Shown here: in pieces, positions 31,792-41,130 of the stretch | Layout: every line of letters begins with the position of its first letter | Position numbering within the stretch: the first letter of the stretch is position 1 | DNA from: Podospora pseudoanserina | Lineage: Eukaryota; Ascomycota; Sordariomycetes; Sordariales; Podosporaceae | NCBI RefSeq assembly: GCF_035222485.1 | Contig: NC_085924.1 | Span: 2,976,001-3,040,000, forward strand | Direction of reading: 5' to 3' | DNA length: 64,000 nucleotides | Program-made: the position numbers and the translations under genes | Notes under the pieces: model-generated | What the model was told of the DNA's origin: nothing | Database searches by the model: none | Seen by the model: only the letters and a program-made list of their open reading frames with translations

Positions 31792-33166
31792 CTACAAGGC
31801 CACAATATCCCGATGCCTCTCTGCAAACTTTCCAACAGCTTCCACAAAACCTTCCAGCTCCTTTTCGTCTGTCTCCAAAATCAGTGCAACAAACCCCCTT
31901 CTCGTTGTCCAATACCCTGCCTCCAGCATCTCGAACCAAAACAAGTCCCTCAAATCCCTCCTTTCCTTCCCTTGAATGTCTTCCCCACATGTAAACACCT
32001 CGACAGCTTCATCCACAAAGTGAACCCCAATCAACGACCCCCTTCCGCTAAACATGATCTTGGTCCCCTTTGTAACCTGCTTCAACCTCTCCCTGAGCCC
32101 ATCCCCCCGCTCATTCAATTTCACACAAGCCTCCTCGGTGAAGACTCTCTTCAAAGCCTCATACCCAACGCTCGTGACTAGAGTGTTGTTGTTAAACGTC
32201 CCCGAGTGCGCCAGCGACCCTTCCACACGGGGGTCATACACAGCCATGACCTCCTCTCTCCCACCGAACGCGCCAAAAGCCAGCCCACCCCCAAGATATT
32301 TGCCCATTGTGACCAAATCAGGCTTCAGTCCTAGCTCAAATCCCAGGCCGTGAGGCGCAAGGCGGGAAGTCATCACCTCATCGAGGATAAACAACGCTCC
32401 GACCTCGTGTGCGGCGTCCTGGATGGCATGGAGAAATTCCTTGCTGCCGGGGATACATCCACCAGCGCCTTGCATGGGTTCCACCAGCACAGCGGCGAGA
32501 TCGGGTGTGGATCTGATGGCGTCTACTGCGAGGCCGATGTCATTATACCGGGGAACAACCACAAAGTCGTCCTTATCCACGGTGTTGGGTGCTGCTTTGC
32601 CGTTGGGGAAGCTAAATACCGCGCCGTGGTAGCCGCCAGAGAAGACAATGACTTTTCTTCGCGAGGTGTAGTGCCGCGCGCCAGCGAGAGCGTGCATATT
32701 GGCTTCTGTGCCTGTGTTGGCCATGCGGACGCGCTTCAGTTTGAAGCGTGAGCAAAGGAGGGAAGCGTGTTTGTGTTCCTGGACGGTGGTTGAGCCAAGC
32801 GAAAGACCGACGTTGTCAAAGGTGGAGAGCATAGTTTCGCGGATGATGGGGTTGGAGTGTCCGTAGAGACCTGCCGTCAGTTCACCGACGAGGTCGAGGT
32901 ATCTGTCGCAGTGTTAGCAAAGCGACATGAAGGACTTTAGGCTAGGGGGCTTACTTGTGGCCATCCTCATCCCAGACATGAGCGCCCTTACCCTGGTTCA
33001 TTGTCAGGGGGAATGGGGATGTGTGCAGTAGGGTTCGTGTGTTTCCACCTGGGAGGGCACCGACGGCGAGCTCATGCTGCTTCTTGGAAAGGGGGTTGTT
33101 GGCGATGAACCTTGCCTCAGCGGCTTCCAGCGCTGCCTTGACCGATTCATGCGACACCGAAATCAT
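31792..33166 (-). CDS. class-III PLP aminotransferase, glutamate-1-semialdehyde 2,1-aminomutase-like
   Basis: Proposed exons on the minus strand are 33166-32955 and 32902-31792 (52-nt intron), giving about 440 residues. The start at 33166 (MISVSHESVKAALEAAEARF) is preferred over one nine codons upstream. Motifs: LPGGNTRTLLHTSPFPL, then across the splice YLDLVGELTAGLYGHSNPII, MANTGTEANMHALAGARHYT for phosphate and cofactor binding, VEPMQGAGGCIPG, LFILDEVMTSRLAPHG with the PLP-binding Asp, TMGKYLGGGLAFGAFGG with the Schiff-base Lys, and SGTFNNNTLV. Fungi make tetrapyrroles by the C4 route, so true glutamate-semialdehyde activity is unlikely; an amino-acid aminomutase or aminotransferase role is more plausible. 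No biosynthetic partner is adjacent. Confidence 0.92.
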
Positions 33167-33320
33167 GATGGCTTGGTATAATCTGACGGTCAAATGATGT
33201 TTGCTTTGATCAAAAGGTCACCACGGAGGACATTCCGCTTTGTTGGGAGATACCCCTCTTTGATCGGCTCATGATAGGGGCATTTCCGGCCCACTTGCCG
33301 ATTGAACCCGGCCAAGACTG

Positions 33321-35078
33321 TTAGTGTTCGGGCCGAGATCGCATGTGAAGCCAGCCGAAAGACGACAAGACTGGTGTGACGGCGATGACTATGGTGTCTC
33401 CTAATTGACGGTGGTGATTCCCTGCAAGAACCGAGGCAGATATAGTCAAATGTCCCTTATCGCCATACCGAACTTGGTTCATTCCCAGGCTTGGAGGATC
33501 ATTTCCAGCTAACCAGGACCGAAACGTGATGCCAAGTGTAGACAATCTGTAAGGGTTGACAAGGTCGCCTCGCGTGTAGCCCGAATCCAGACCTTCTATA
33601 GTATTATCCTCTTTACGATGTTGGAGCACAATCGCCCAGGGGCAAAGTGTGTCAGTGCCTTCGGCAGCCCGCGAATCTACTCTCCGAAGTCCACAAACGA
33701 CATAACATGTCGCCTCCCAGGTTGAATCGCCTATGGGTGCCGACATCGTGATCTCAACTACACCAACAAATCTAGGGCTTGATGAGGCTAAGAAGCACTC
33801 GCGCCTGATGTCCCAAAGGTGCTCTGGATAATAGCTGTGGCTGACTGAGAAGCCATGTGAATACGCCTCGATGCACTCCCATTGGATTTTTATAGTCGGG
33901 TACAAGAGATCCGAATGAGAGAAATAGAGTGAGTTCGCTTCGATCCCCTCAGCTGGCGTTAAAGAGGTGGCAATGCGGACCAGGGACGGTTTACCGAACC
34001 TCATCTGTGACTGAGGCGTCAGTGACAGCCAAGAGGGCTGATATCTGACGTAGGATGACTTGATCTTCCGCAGCCAGATTGTGAAAAGGGGAGGATCTCC
34101 ATCTTTGTCGTCGACATGGCCACTTGTACAGCGCAGGTATAGCCGGTGACCAGTTTCACCGCGTGAGGAGTCGAGTGCTGTGTGGAGCTCAAGACCAGTG
34201 TTGGTGATAATCCACGACGGCGTTGGTATAACGGGATCAAGCCAGTGTTTGATATCAGAAGCGCCGGCGAACCAAGAGGGGTGTCTCGCCAATATACCGG
34301 AGTGTCTGAGTCCGAGTTCAGTTTTGCTATGTTGCCAGGCAAATAAAGACATGTCGTTTGTCTTCTGAGCTATATGTTCCTGGAGACGGAAGAAGGCCTT
34401 TTCTCTTTCGCCGTATATCAGCGGCATGTGGATACCGAAGATGCCCAGGAGACAATATGCCATGTCTTCTATTCGTGTCGTGTTTCTTTTAGCTGCCCAC
34501 GACATTTTCTGAGCGACGGGTACTTGGTACAGCTTATCTGAAGATTGGAGAATAGTAATGTCGATGCTCGTGATGCGATAGAGGATGTTCAGAAGTTGCA
34601 CCTTTGAACCACACTGGGTCCAGTTGCAATCGTGAAATATGATGTCCCTCGGCGCGACCAGCTCTTGCAAGGTCCAGCCCCGGGTAAACCATCGGCATGG
34701 TTGAAGGTCAGCTTTGGTGGGTGTGAGTTGGCCATCAGCGAGCGCAAAATCCTCGAGGTAAACAACGCATAGTGCTGCTTTCTGGTACCAGTGGAACATG
34801 GAATTGATCGACTCGGTCAGCTCGGCGCTGCTGGTCTTGTCGATGCAGCATGTATCAACCCAAGCGTGGGAGTGTCCGTATTCAAGCGTGAGCTCGCACA
34901 TTCCTTTTATTTTCTCAAAGCCCTTCTTATGAACGGCAATGTCGAACGAGTTCTGTATGTCCTGAAAAGTGACTTCATCATCACCCCAGGTGTGTGAGAG
35001 GATGCAGTAGGGAATCGCATTTGGCCCGTCGATGTCGTTCTGCTCGAGTTGATAGTTTTGGCAATTGATGAGCCACAT
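33321..35078 (-). CDS. HET-domain (heterokaryon incompatibility) protein
   Basis: Single exon, 585 residues, start MWLINCQNYQLEQND at 35078. The N-terminal 250 residues form an intact HET domain: IPYCILSHTWGDDEVTFQDI, HAWVDTCCIDKTSSAELTESINSMFHWYQ, CVVYLEDF, CRWFTRGWTLQELVAPRDIIF and, downstream, RIEDMAYCLLGIFGIHMPLIYGE. This resembles the HET domain at the start of het-d/het-e-type proteins, but no NACHT or WD40 part follows; the C-terminal half shows no recognised domain. HET proteins trigger vegetative incompatibility when incompatible hyphae fuse. The partner gene is not evident here. Confidence 0.92.
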   Translation of the reverse strand: MWLINCQNYQLEQNDIDGPNAIPYCILSHTWGDDEVTFQDIQNSFDIAVHKKGFEKIKGMCELTLEYGHSHAWVDTCCIDKTSSAELTESINSMFHWYQKAALCVVYLEDFALADGQLTPTKADLQPCRWFTRGWTLQELVAPRDIIFHDCNWTQCGSKVQLLNILYRITSIDITILQSSDKLYQVPVAQKMSWAAKRNTTRIEDMAYCLLGIFGIHMPLIYGEREKAFFRLQEHIAQKTNDMSLFAWQHSKTELGLRHSGILARHPSWFAGASDIKHWLDPVIPTPSWIITNTGLELHTALDSSRGETGHRLYLRCTSGHVDDKDGDPPLFTIWLRKIKSSYVRYQPSWLSLTPQSQMRFGKPSLVRIATSLTPAEGIEANSLYFSHSDLLYPTIKIQWECIEAYSHGFSVSHSYYPEHLWDIRRECFLASSSPRFVGVVEITMSAPIGDSTWEATCYVVCGLRRVDSRAAEGTDTLCPWAIVLQHRKEDNTIEGLDSGYTRGDLVNPYRLSTLGITFRSWLAGNDPPSLGMNQVRYGDKGHLTISASVLAGNHHRQLGDTIVIAVTPVLSSFGWLHMRSRPEH

Positions 35079-35407
35079 GACCAGAATCAGCGTCGATCAA
35101 AGGACAGCAAACAATCGATAGGTTTCGCGACAGTGTAGGGTAAAATTGTGACTTGGAGGCTCAACATGGCGGGATGTTGCGCAGAGTGGGGTTGCTGGAG
35201 GGGGTTCATTGGCATCAGCACAGCCACCAAAGGCCAGCCAACCACAGCTAGCGAGGCCAAGTCCTTTTTGTTTCGGTTATTTTATGACTCCAGACACGTT
35301 ATGAAATCCTAGTTCTCCTTTATAAATACAGCTCAAAGACAATAACAAGGCAATACAGACCCACATTACAAAACCCCTTTGCCTCTCCAAAACTTAAACA
35401 AGCACAA
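35079..35407. other. intergenic, no gene seen
   Basis: Upstream region of the HET gene and 3' flank of the F-box gene. No feature recognised. Confidence 0.55.
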
Positions 35408-37063
35408 TCACCCCCACCACCCCAACCAATCCCTCCCACTCTCCCCCTTTTCCCCCTCCTCCCCCCTACCCGGTAAATCCGCCCACCTACTCCAATCCCC
35501 CTCCACAACCTTCCACCCCCCATCCTTCGTATCCCCCCTCGCAATCCCCCCCCCACACCACCAAAACTCCCTCCAAACCCCATCATTCCACCTATCCCCA
35601 AAATACAACACCGCCCAGTCATGATCACAAACCTCATACTCACCCCAATACCCAGCCCCCAGACGAGCATCCCACCCCATCAAAAAAGCAGGCCTGGCAT
35701 CCCTTGTGTACTCCCCTTTTTCCATCTTTCCTCCCACCGGGGCGAACCAAGACTGTGGAAAGTTCCCCTTCATGTGACCGTGTTTTTCCTGGAAAGACCC
35801 CAGATTCTGCCAGACGTGAACGACGATTTCCTTGGCGGCGGGCAGGGATGGGTCTGTAGGCCAGGTGTACACCGCTGCTCGGTAGCGTGTTTGGCAGAGG
35901 TGGCAGACTTGGGGGCGGTAGACGCTTGTTTCAGGTTGGAGGTGGGTGTTGGGGTTGGGGTTGGTGCCCGGAGGAGGGGGGGATGATGATCTTGATTTTA
36001 GTGGGGGGCGCCAGCAGCGCATTTCGTTGTTGTAGAAGATGTTGAGGCTTTCTTCGAGGATGTCGCGGGGTTGGCCCCCGTTGTAGCGGGCTTGGTTGAG
36101 GAGGGGGTTGGTTGTTTCAGGGTGGTAGGAGGGTTGGTGGCGGCAGGTTTGGAAGCCGAGGTAGTGGCGGGTGGGGGGCTGGTTGGAACTACTGTCGTCT
36201 GGGGTGGTGTCGGGGCTGGTTGGTTTGGGGTTGGGGATGAAGGCTTCGGGGGGGAGGTAGACGCGTTGGGTGGAGTAAGTTAGGAGGTTGGGGTGTTTGA
36301 AGGAGGAATAGATGCTGTTGGGGCTGCTTGGGAGCTCGACGAGGGCGCAAGAGAGGGAGGCTTTGACGAAGACGTGTCTGTACGGGGAGTCTGGGGAGGA
36401 GTTGCTGAGAGGATGGGGCTGCCAGTCTGAGTCAAAAGACAGGGAGGGGAGGTGGTAGGCTGTTTTGGTGGCTGGGAGAGTGATGGTTTTTGAACTGGTT
36501 GATCGGATCGGCCAGGCGAGAAAAACCTGGAATTGTTGTGTCCCCAAAGCTTTGGATGTGCGGAGGCTGGAGATCGGTCTATCTGGGTCGTTAAGGGCGT
36601 GGTAGCAATCGTCAAAGGTGAGTTTGCCGATGTTCCAGTAGTTGGGACCCAGCGCCATCCAGGGGCAGGCTGTTTTGTAGAGGGAAGGTTGGGGAAGAAG
36701 CCGATGCAAGACGCGGCAATATATGCAGACTGTGTGGGTTGTTTTGAGGTCTTTTTCGAGTAGTTGGAGAAACTTCCATCTGTTGAAGTTATTACAGGCC
36801 TGAGGAATGATACCAAGGTCCTCATTGATAGGTTTGCACTCCCAATCGTGAGTTTCATGTCGCGTTTCGGACGCGGTTGTTGACCATTCTGATGATGGAT
36901 AGCCGAGGGATAGCTTATAAAGGTGAGTAGAGGCAAGGCTGAAAGAAGCGGCCGAAACCACATCCAGGTGACCACCAATTTGGAGCAATGTCTCATTAGG
37001 AAGACACAGCAAGCTCCCAGTGTATGTCGTCTGCGGCTGTTGCATTCTTGGACATGAAGTCAT
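35408..37063 (-). CDS. F-box domain protein
   Basis: Single exon, 551 residues. An F-box-like motif sits at residues 17-55 (GSLLCLPNETLLQIGGHLD, then VVSAASFSLASTHLYKLSLG). A conserved fungal layout follows with CIYCRVLHRLLPQPSLY (a Cys pair), DDCYHALN, a Pro/Ser-rich linker, CRHQPSYHPETT, and CHLCQTRYRAAVYTWPTD near the C-terminus, where a Trp-rich end (WREFWWCGGG, WSRWADLPG) closes the protein. F-box proteins usually recruit substrates to SCF ubiquitin ligases; the substrate is unknown. The 3' part is extremely G-rich on the coding strand, giving Gly/Trp/Glu-rich sequence. Confidence 0.85.
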   Translation of the reverse strand: MTSCPRMQQPQTTYTGSLLCLPNETLLQIGGHLDVVSAASFSLASTHLYKLSLGYPSSEWSTTASETRHETHDWECKPINEDLGIIPQACNNFNRWKFLQLLEKDLKTTHTVCIYCRVLHRLLPQPSLYKTACPWMALGPNYWNIGKLTFDDCYHALNDPDRPISSLRTSKALGTQQFQVFLAWPIRSTSSKTITLPATKTAYHLPSLSFDSDWQPHPLSNSSPDSPYRHVFVKASLSCALVELPSSPNSIYSSFKHPNLLTYSTQRVYLPPEAFIPNPKPTSPDTTPDDSSSNQPPTRHYLGFQTCRHQPSYHPETTNPLLNQARYNGGQPRDILEESLNIFYNNEMRCWRPPLKSRSSSPPPPGTNPNPNTHLQPETSVYRPQVCHLCQTRYRAAVYTWPTDPSLPAAKEIVVHVWQNLGSFQEKHGHMKGNFPQSWFAPVGGKMEKGEYTRDARPAFLMGWDARLGAGYWGEYEVCDHDWAVLYFGDRWNDGVWREFWWCGGGIARGDTKDGGWKVVEGDWSRWADLPGRGEEGEKGESGRDWLGWWG

Positions 37064-37821
37064 GGCAAGGAAGGGTGGCTTGGAACGACGTGTTAAAATG
37101 CGAAGGTAATGATATGGTAGGACTCCAGTCTTGATGCAGACACCTTCTTATAGATTCAAGCATACGCGTCAAGAGGGAGGTTAGAGAACGTAATCTAGCT
37201 CGCAAAGCATTCCCATTCAAGCTAGGCTGTCATCTCTATTTGCCTTGGCGACTCTCAGGGGTCTGTGGTGGAGCAGACATTCTTAAAATGCATACGCCGT
37301 GGTCGACTTAAGCCTGTGCATCATGAATGTCAATAACGTTAAACAAAAAGAGTAATCTCTACCGGCTTGTGGAAAAGCCATCGGGAAAGCCACCTTCCGG
37401 ACCTCATTTCGTATTGCGCTGTCCTCAAACCTTCAAATCACATTAAGGCCCTTGACCCATAACGTGTGAAACGGTTGCTCCCAGAGCACTTGCCTTATGA
37501 GCACTTCCAGGAGGTTTGCTGAACAGGAAGGAGCTGTTACACCTGACTGGACACCTCACCTGACCGGACCATCTGGCACTCAAGCATCCCCGACTAGCAC
37601 TGGCAAGACTCCAGGTACCTCGATGGCCAGGCCTTTGTTGGATAATTCTCTTCCACTCTATCACCCTTGTCTTTTATTCGTGTTGTGGACTCTGCGACTT
37701 TTTAGTCCCTGATTACGCCCTCGGCTTCGACTGTGTGCCCACTCGAAGCAATCCGTTCTCATCAACCCAACAATCCTTTAATGGCGTCTTCATTTTCGGG
37801 ATCAATCTCTTCCTCCTTTTC
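37064..37821. other. intergenic, no gene seen
   Basis: Upstream of the F-box gene. Open frames at 36996-37220 and 37443-37664 have no recognisable character. The part next to 37822 may be remnant coding sequence of the fragment listed next, because an acidic frame (KEEEIDPENEDAIKGLLG) continues past its stop. Confidence 0.5.
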
Positions 37822-38214
37822 CTACTCATCCACAACAACATCCTCATCTCGCGTTTGTAAACGCTGCTTCTTGGCTGGTCTTTTTGGCTCGCGGGCAATG
37901 TTTTGTTCGGCCGGGGGAGTGTCTTGCGTTTGCACGCGAGATCTCTTGGTCCTTCTTCGGGGCTCAGGGGCAGTTTGCAGGGGCTCGGGGGCGTTGTCAA
38001 TGGACGCAGGGCGGCGTCTTGTCGACCGTCTTGGGACCTCGTCAACTGCGACAAAAATCAGAAAACCAAAACCAAAGAACCAAGAGAAACAATGGCCATT
38101 ACCTACACTTTGCTGTCTATCTGGCAGGTAACTCGAAGGCTGTCTCTTGCTCCAAATCTTGGTCTTGTCAGAGGTCGGGGATTAGTGCTGGACGGGCGGC
38201 TGCCGAGGAGGCAT
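37822..38214 (-). pseudogene. decayed fragment of a basic, nuclear-looking protein
   Basis: On the minus strand an ATG at 38214 (MPPRQPPVQH) opens a frame that is stopped at once but continues in the same register as SPTSDKTKIWSKRQPSSYLPDRQQSV. A plausible 57-nt intron (38102-38046) then joins it to VDEVPRRSTRRRPASIDN, APEPLQTAPEPRRRTKRSRV, REPKRPAKKQRLQTRDED and a stop at 37822. The basic KRP/RRR clusters look like nuclear localisation or DNA-binding linkers. The uninterrupted register on both sides of the early stop suggests a former gene. The family is not recognised, and an unnoticed upstream exon could also explain the stop. Confidence 0.35.
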
Positions 38215-40651
38215 GCCAGAGTCCAAAAAAGGTGCAGTTGTCATCCAAAATACATGTCACCACTGAGCATCAACGCCGGAAAAAAATGAGGAGGTTCATC
38301 GAGATGATGTGGATTGTATTGTATTGTCTCTAAGCCAAGTGCAACACCTCTGACGAAGGCAGTGTGTAGTACATCAGACTTGTCATGATTAACAGGCAGA
38401 TTCCAGAATGTAGAGTAGGAGTGTAAAGGGGCGCAAAATTCCAGATTCTGACTGAAGGAGGGTAGAAAAAGGATACATACCTTGGTGTCGGAGGCTGCGC
38501 TCGAGAGACCCGCGACGAGGGTACCGGAACGTTGGCCATAATACCACACGGAGAATCCACTCGAACTGTACGACCTATTTGCCTGAACTCCCTTCGGATG
38601 AAAGTAAGATGGATAGCCTTACACCGCTGTATTTTTAGAAGTATAGAACGAGCTTCATACAACCGTCTGGTATAAGGGGAAAAAAAGAAAAAGACAAAAG
38701 GAGAATGCAAGAACGGAAGGATTTATATGTCAGTACCCCTCCACTTATTACATGCGTCCAACACAGGACATAGAAAAGGGAAGAAGATATGGGTATTGGA
38801 TATGCTCGCATAGCGGGGAATGTATAGGATACCCGGAGCATGACTTTGAACTTGAGAAGGTATGTCATGAAGACGGTGTGGCTTGGGAAGGAGCGATGTC
38901 AAGGACAGCGGAAGAGCATTAATGTTCACCTCATGGAACGAGCACTGGCTCGTCCCGCTCTGGCACAAGCTTGAATGGGGCATGGGAAGTGAGTTGATCT
39001 GAGCTGAGTCGGCCCTGATCTTGACTTGATGGTATCATCTGACATGAATACAGCTTCCGATTTTGCACATGAGTTCAATGTTTAGGACATGGTTGCAAAT
39101 AAAACATTGATTTACTCCAGGTATATTGAGTATTAAAAACTCCCTCGAATAAAGTTGAGGTATCCTTCCCCGAGGTAAAGTCCCCTAACTACTAAACTAG
39201 ATCCTGTTGAAATGGTGAGAAAACACACAAATCAACCACAACACCACAAATATACCCTCAACAGGGTCTCTGAATGGACACACCTGCGTGACAGTGGCTC
39301 GCTCGCAGGCCGCACTCCACGTAGGACAAAGAAAAGACTCTATGGACTCGCAGACCACATAATAAGCACCTGATCGGCCTGATCGGAGGGCCAGAATTGC
39401 CTGCACGCGTGCAAGGCACAAAATATGAAGAAATAAAAGTCGATGTCCTGTCCGAAATAGAATGTCCGAAGCAGACCGCTTATATACATGACCCCTGAAC
39501 CCCCGAATCCTCCGAGAGCCCCACTTCCTTACTCAAACCCTCAGGCCTGTGGCCGCAGCCCAAACCAATATATTTTTTGAAGGCTCTAAATAAGGATTCG
39601 TTATACGTTATATATTTATTTTAACTCTATTACAGATAAGTTAAAAACGTTTTTTACTACTATAGCCCCTCCAACACGGCCACACGACCAGGACAGTCCT
39701 GCGTGCAAGCAGTACAACTACGGCATGGCTGTTATAGACAAGACCCGAGCCCGGCAGCTACTGGTGGTTTGTGCATTCAGGCATGATTTGGACTGGTCCA
39801 TGATGAACTTGATGTTGCACAAACCGGGCAAAAGCTGAGAAAAGCTGGTCAGACTCGCTCCAAATGGACGCTTTTCTTGACCCCTCTTTGGTGGTTCCCA
39901 TGGGTAATGGGGTGTTTTCAGCCATCGGACGCAGATGACAGTCAATTTCTGCTGGAGCTGCAACTGAGCATATTTGCAGACTCGGACCTTCGCATAATCA
40001 GACCTATGTTGAAGGGACCGAAGGCTTTCTCTCATCTGCCTAAGGCAGGTAGGCAAAGCACCCTACGAGCTCCCAAGAGATGCCTCACCTTTGGACTTTC
40101 TAAAAAGCACCGCCGTCCCGGTTTACCAACAGGTTGTTCCAGTTGAGCATGTGTCCGACGTTGAAGATAGGCGGTAGGGCACTTAGAAATAAAGGAAAGG
40201 CCATAGGGACTGGTACAATCATATGCCAAGCAGGAAAGAAAGTAAAAGTGTAATGTAGGTACACAGTATACCGTAACAACGAGCTTTCCTCCGTGCGGCT
40301 GTGACGTTCCAGCTCGGGACGTGGTGGCAATGAGAGAAACCTGCTTTTGCAACCTCGTGTTCATTCGTAATGGAATTGTAGAGTGTCTCTCTCGTTTGCA
40401 TCTCCATGTCGTAAGATGAGCAAGTCGATGAAATGATCCGAGGGTTGACGGGGTTTCATCTATAGCAAACACAGCATCTGGTCCTTGCCCTAAGACGATG
40501 TGATTGAGTGGGCGGCGACATCATGGTATGCCATGGAAGATCTGCTAAGAGATGGTAAACACTAACTAAGAGATAGAGTACATGTACGGAACCCTCTATT
40601 TCTTTTACAACCGTCTCCCTCCATACATCCATACATATTGTTTAGCCTCTC
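38215..40651. other. 2.4-kb gene-poor, AT-rich region
   Basis: No protein-like frame was found. A very AT-rich stretch lies at about 39565-39660, rich in TA steps, and includes one sequence resembling a unit of the 21-bp minisatellite (ATATATTTTTTGAAGGCTCT). It may be an old, mutated repeat, but no element family is recognisable. Confidence 0.55.
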
Positions 40652-40925
40652 TATAATATAATTAAAGGCTCCTAAACTAGTTTTTAAGGCCTTTAAACTA
40701 TCTTTCAAGACTTTTTAACTATCCCCTACTGCCTTCCAACTATCTTCTAAGGCATTTGAACTATCTCTCGAGACCCTTGAATCATCTTAATGACCTTTAA
40801 ATTATCTTTTAAGGCCTTCTACTTTTCTTTGAACGCTTTTCGATCATTTTTGAGGCCTTTGAATTATTTTGTGGTCTTCGAAATGTTTTTAAGCCGTCTA
40901 AAATATATTTCAAGGTTTTTTAACT
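40652..40925 (+). repeat. degenerate 21-bp AT-rich minisatellite, left array
   Basis: About 13 tandem units of 19-21 bp, most exactly 21, with core AACTATCTTTTAAGGC followed by a 5-base T/C-rich tail. Examples in order: AACTATCTTTCAAGACTTTT, AACTATCTTCTAAGGCATTT, AATTATCTTTTAAGGCCTTC. Units differ at several positions, so the array is old. The same repeat, in the same orientation, occurs at 57143-57441 on the far side of the PKS-NRPS locus. Confidence 0.9.
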
Positions 40926-41130
40926 TTCAGCACATTTGTTACGTTTCAACAGTCGAGCTCACTTGGTCTTGGTCTTTGCGCTTCAGCACCTGCTCAATTT
41001 TACAACCCAACATCTAACGATTAGACAGAACAAGGACGATCCATAGAAAAAAACAAAAACAAAAAAACATAACCAAATCCCCAACGCCCAAACTCCAATG
41101 AAAAGCTGACATAAAAATGATGCAGAAACC

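Noticed and set aside
31792-33166. Aminotransferase as a tetrapyrrole (C5 pathway) enzyme
   Set aside because: Fungi make aminolevulinate from glycine and succinyl-CoA, so the family resemblance should not be read as that activity.
38215-40651. Transposon or retroelement remnant in the AT-rich gap
   Set aside because: No terminal repeats, target duplications or protein motifs of any element family could be recognised.
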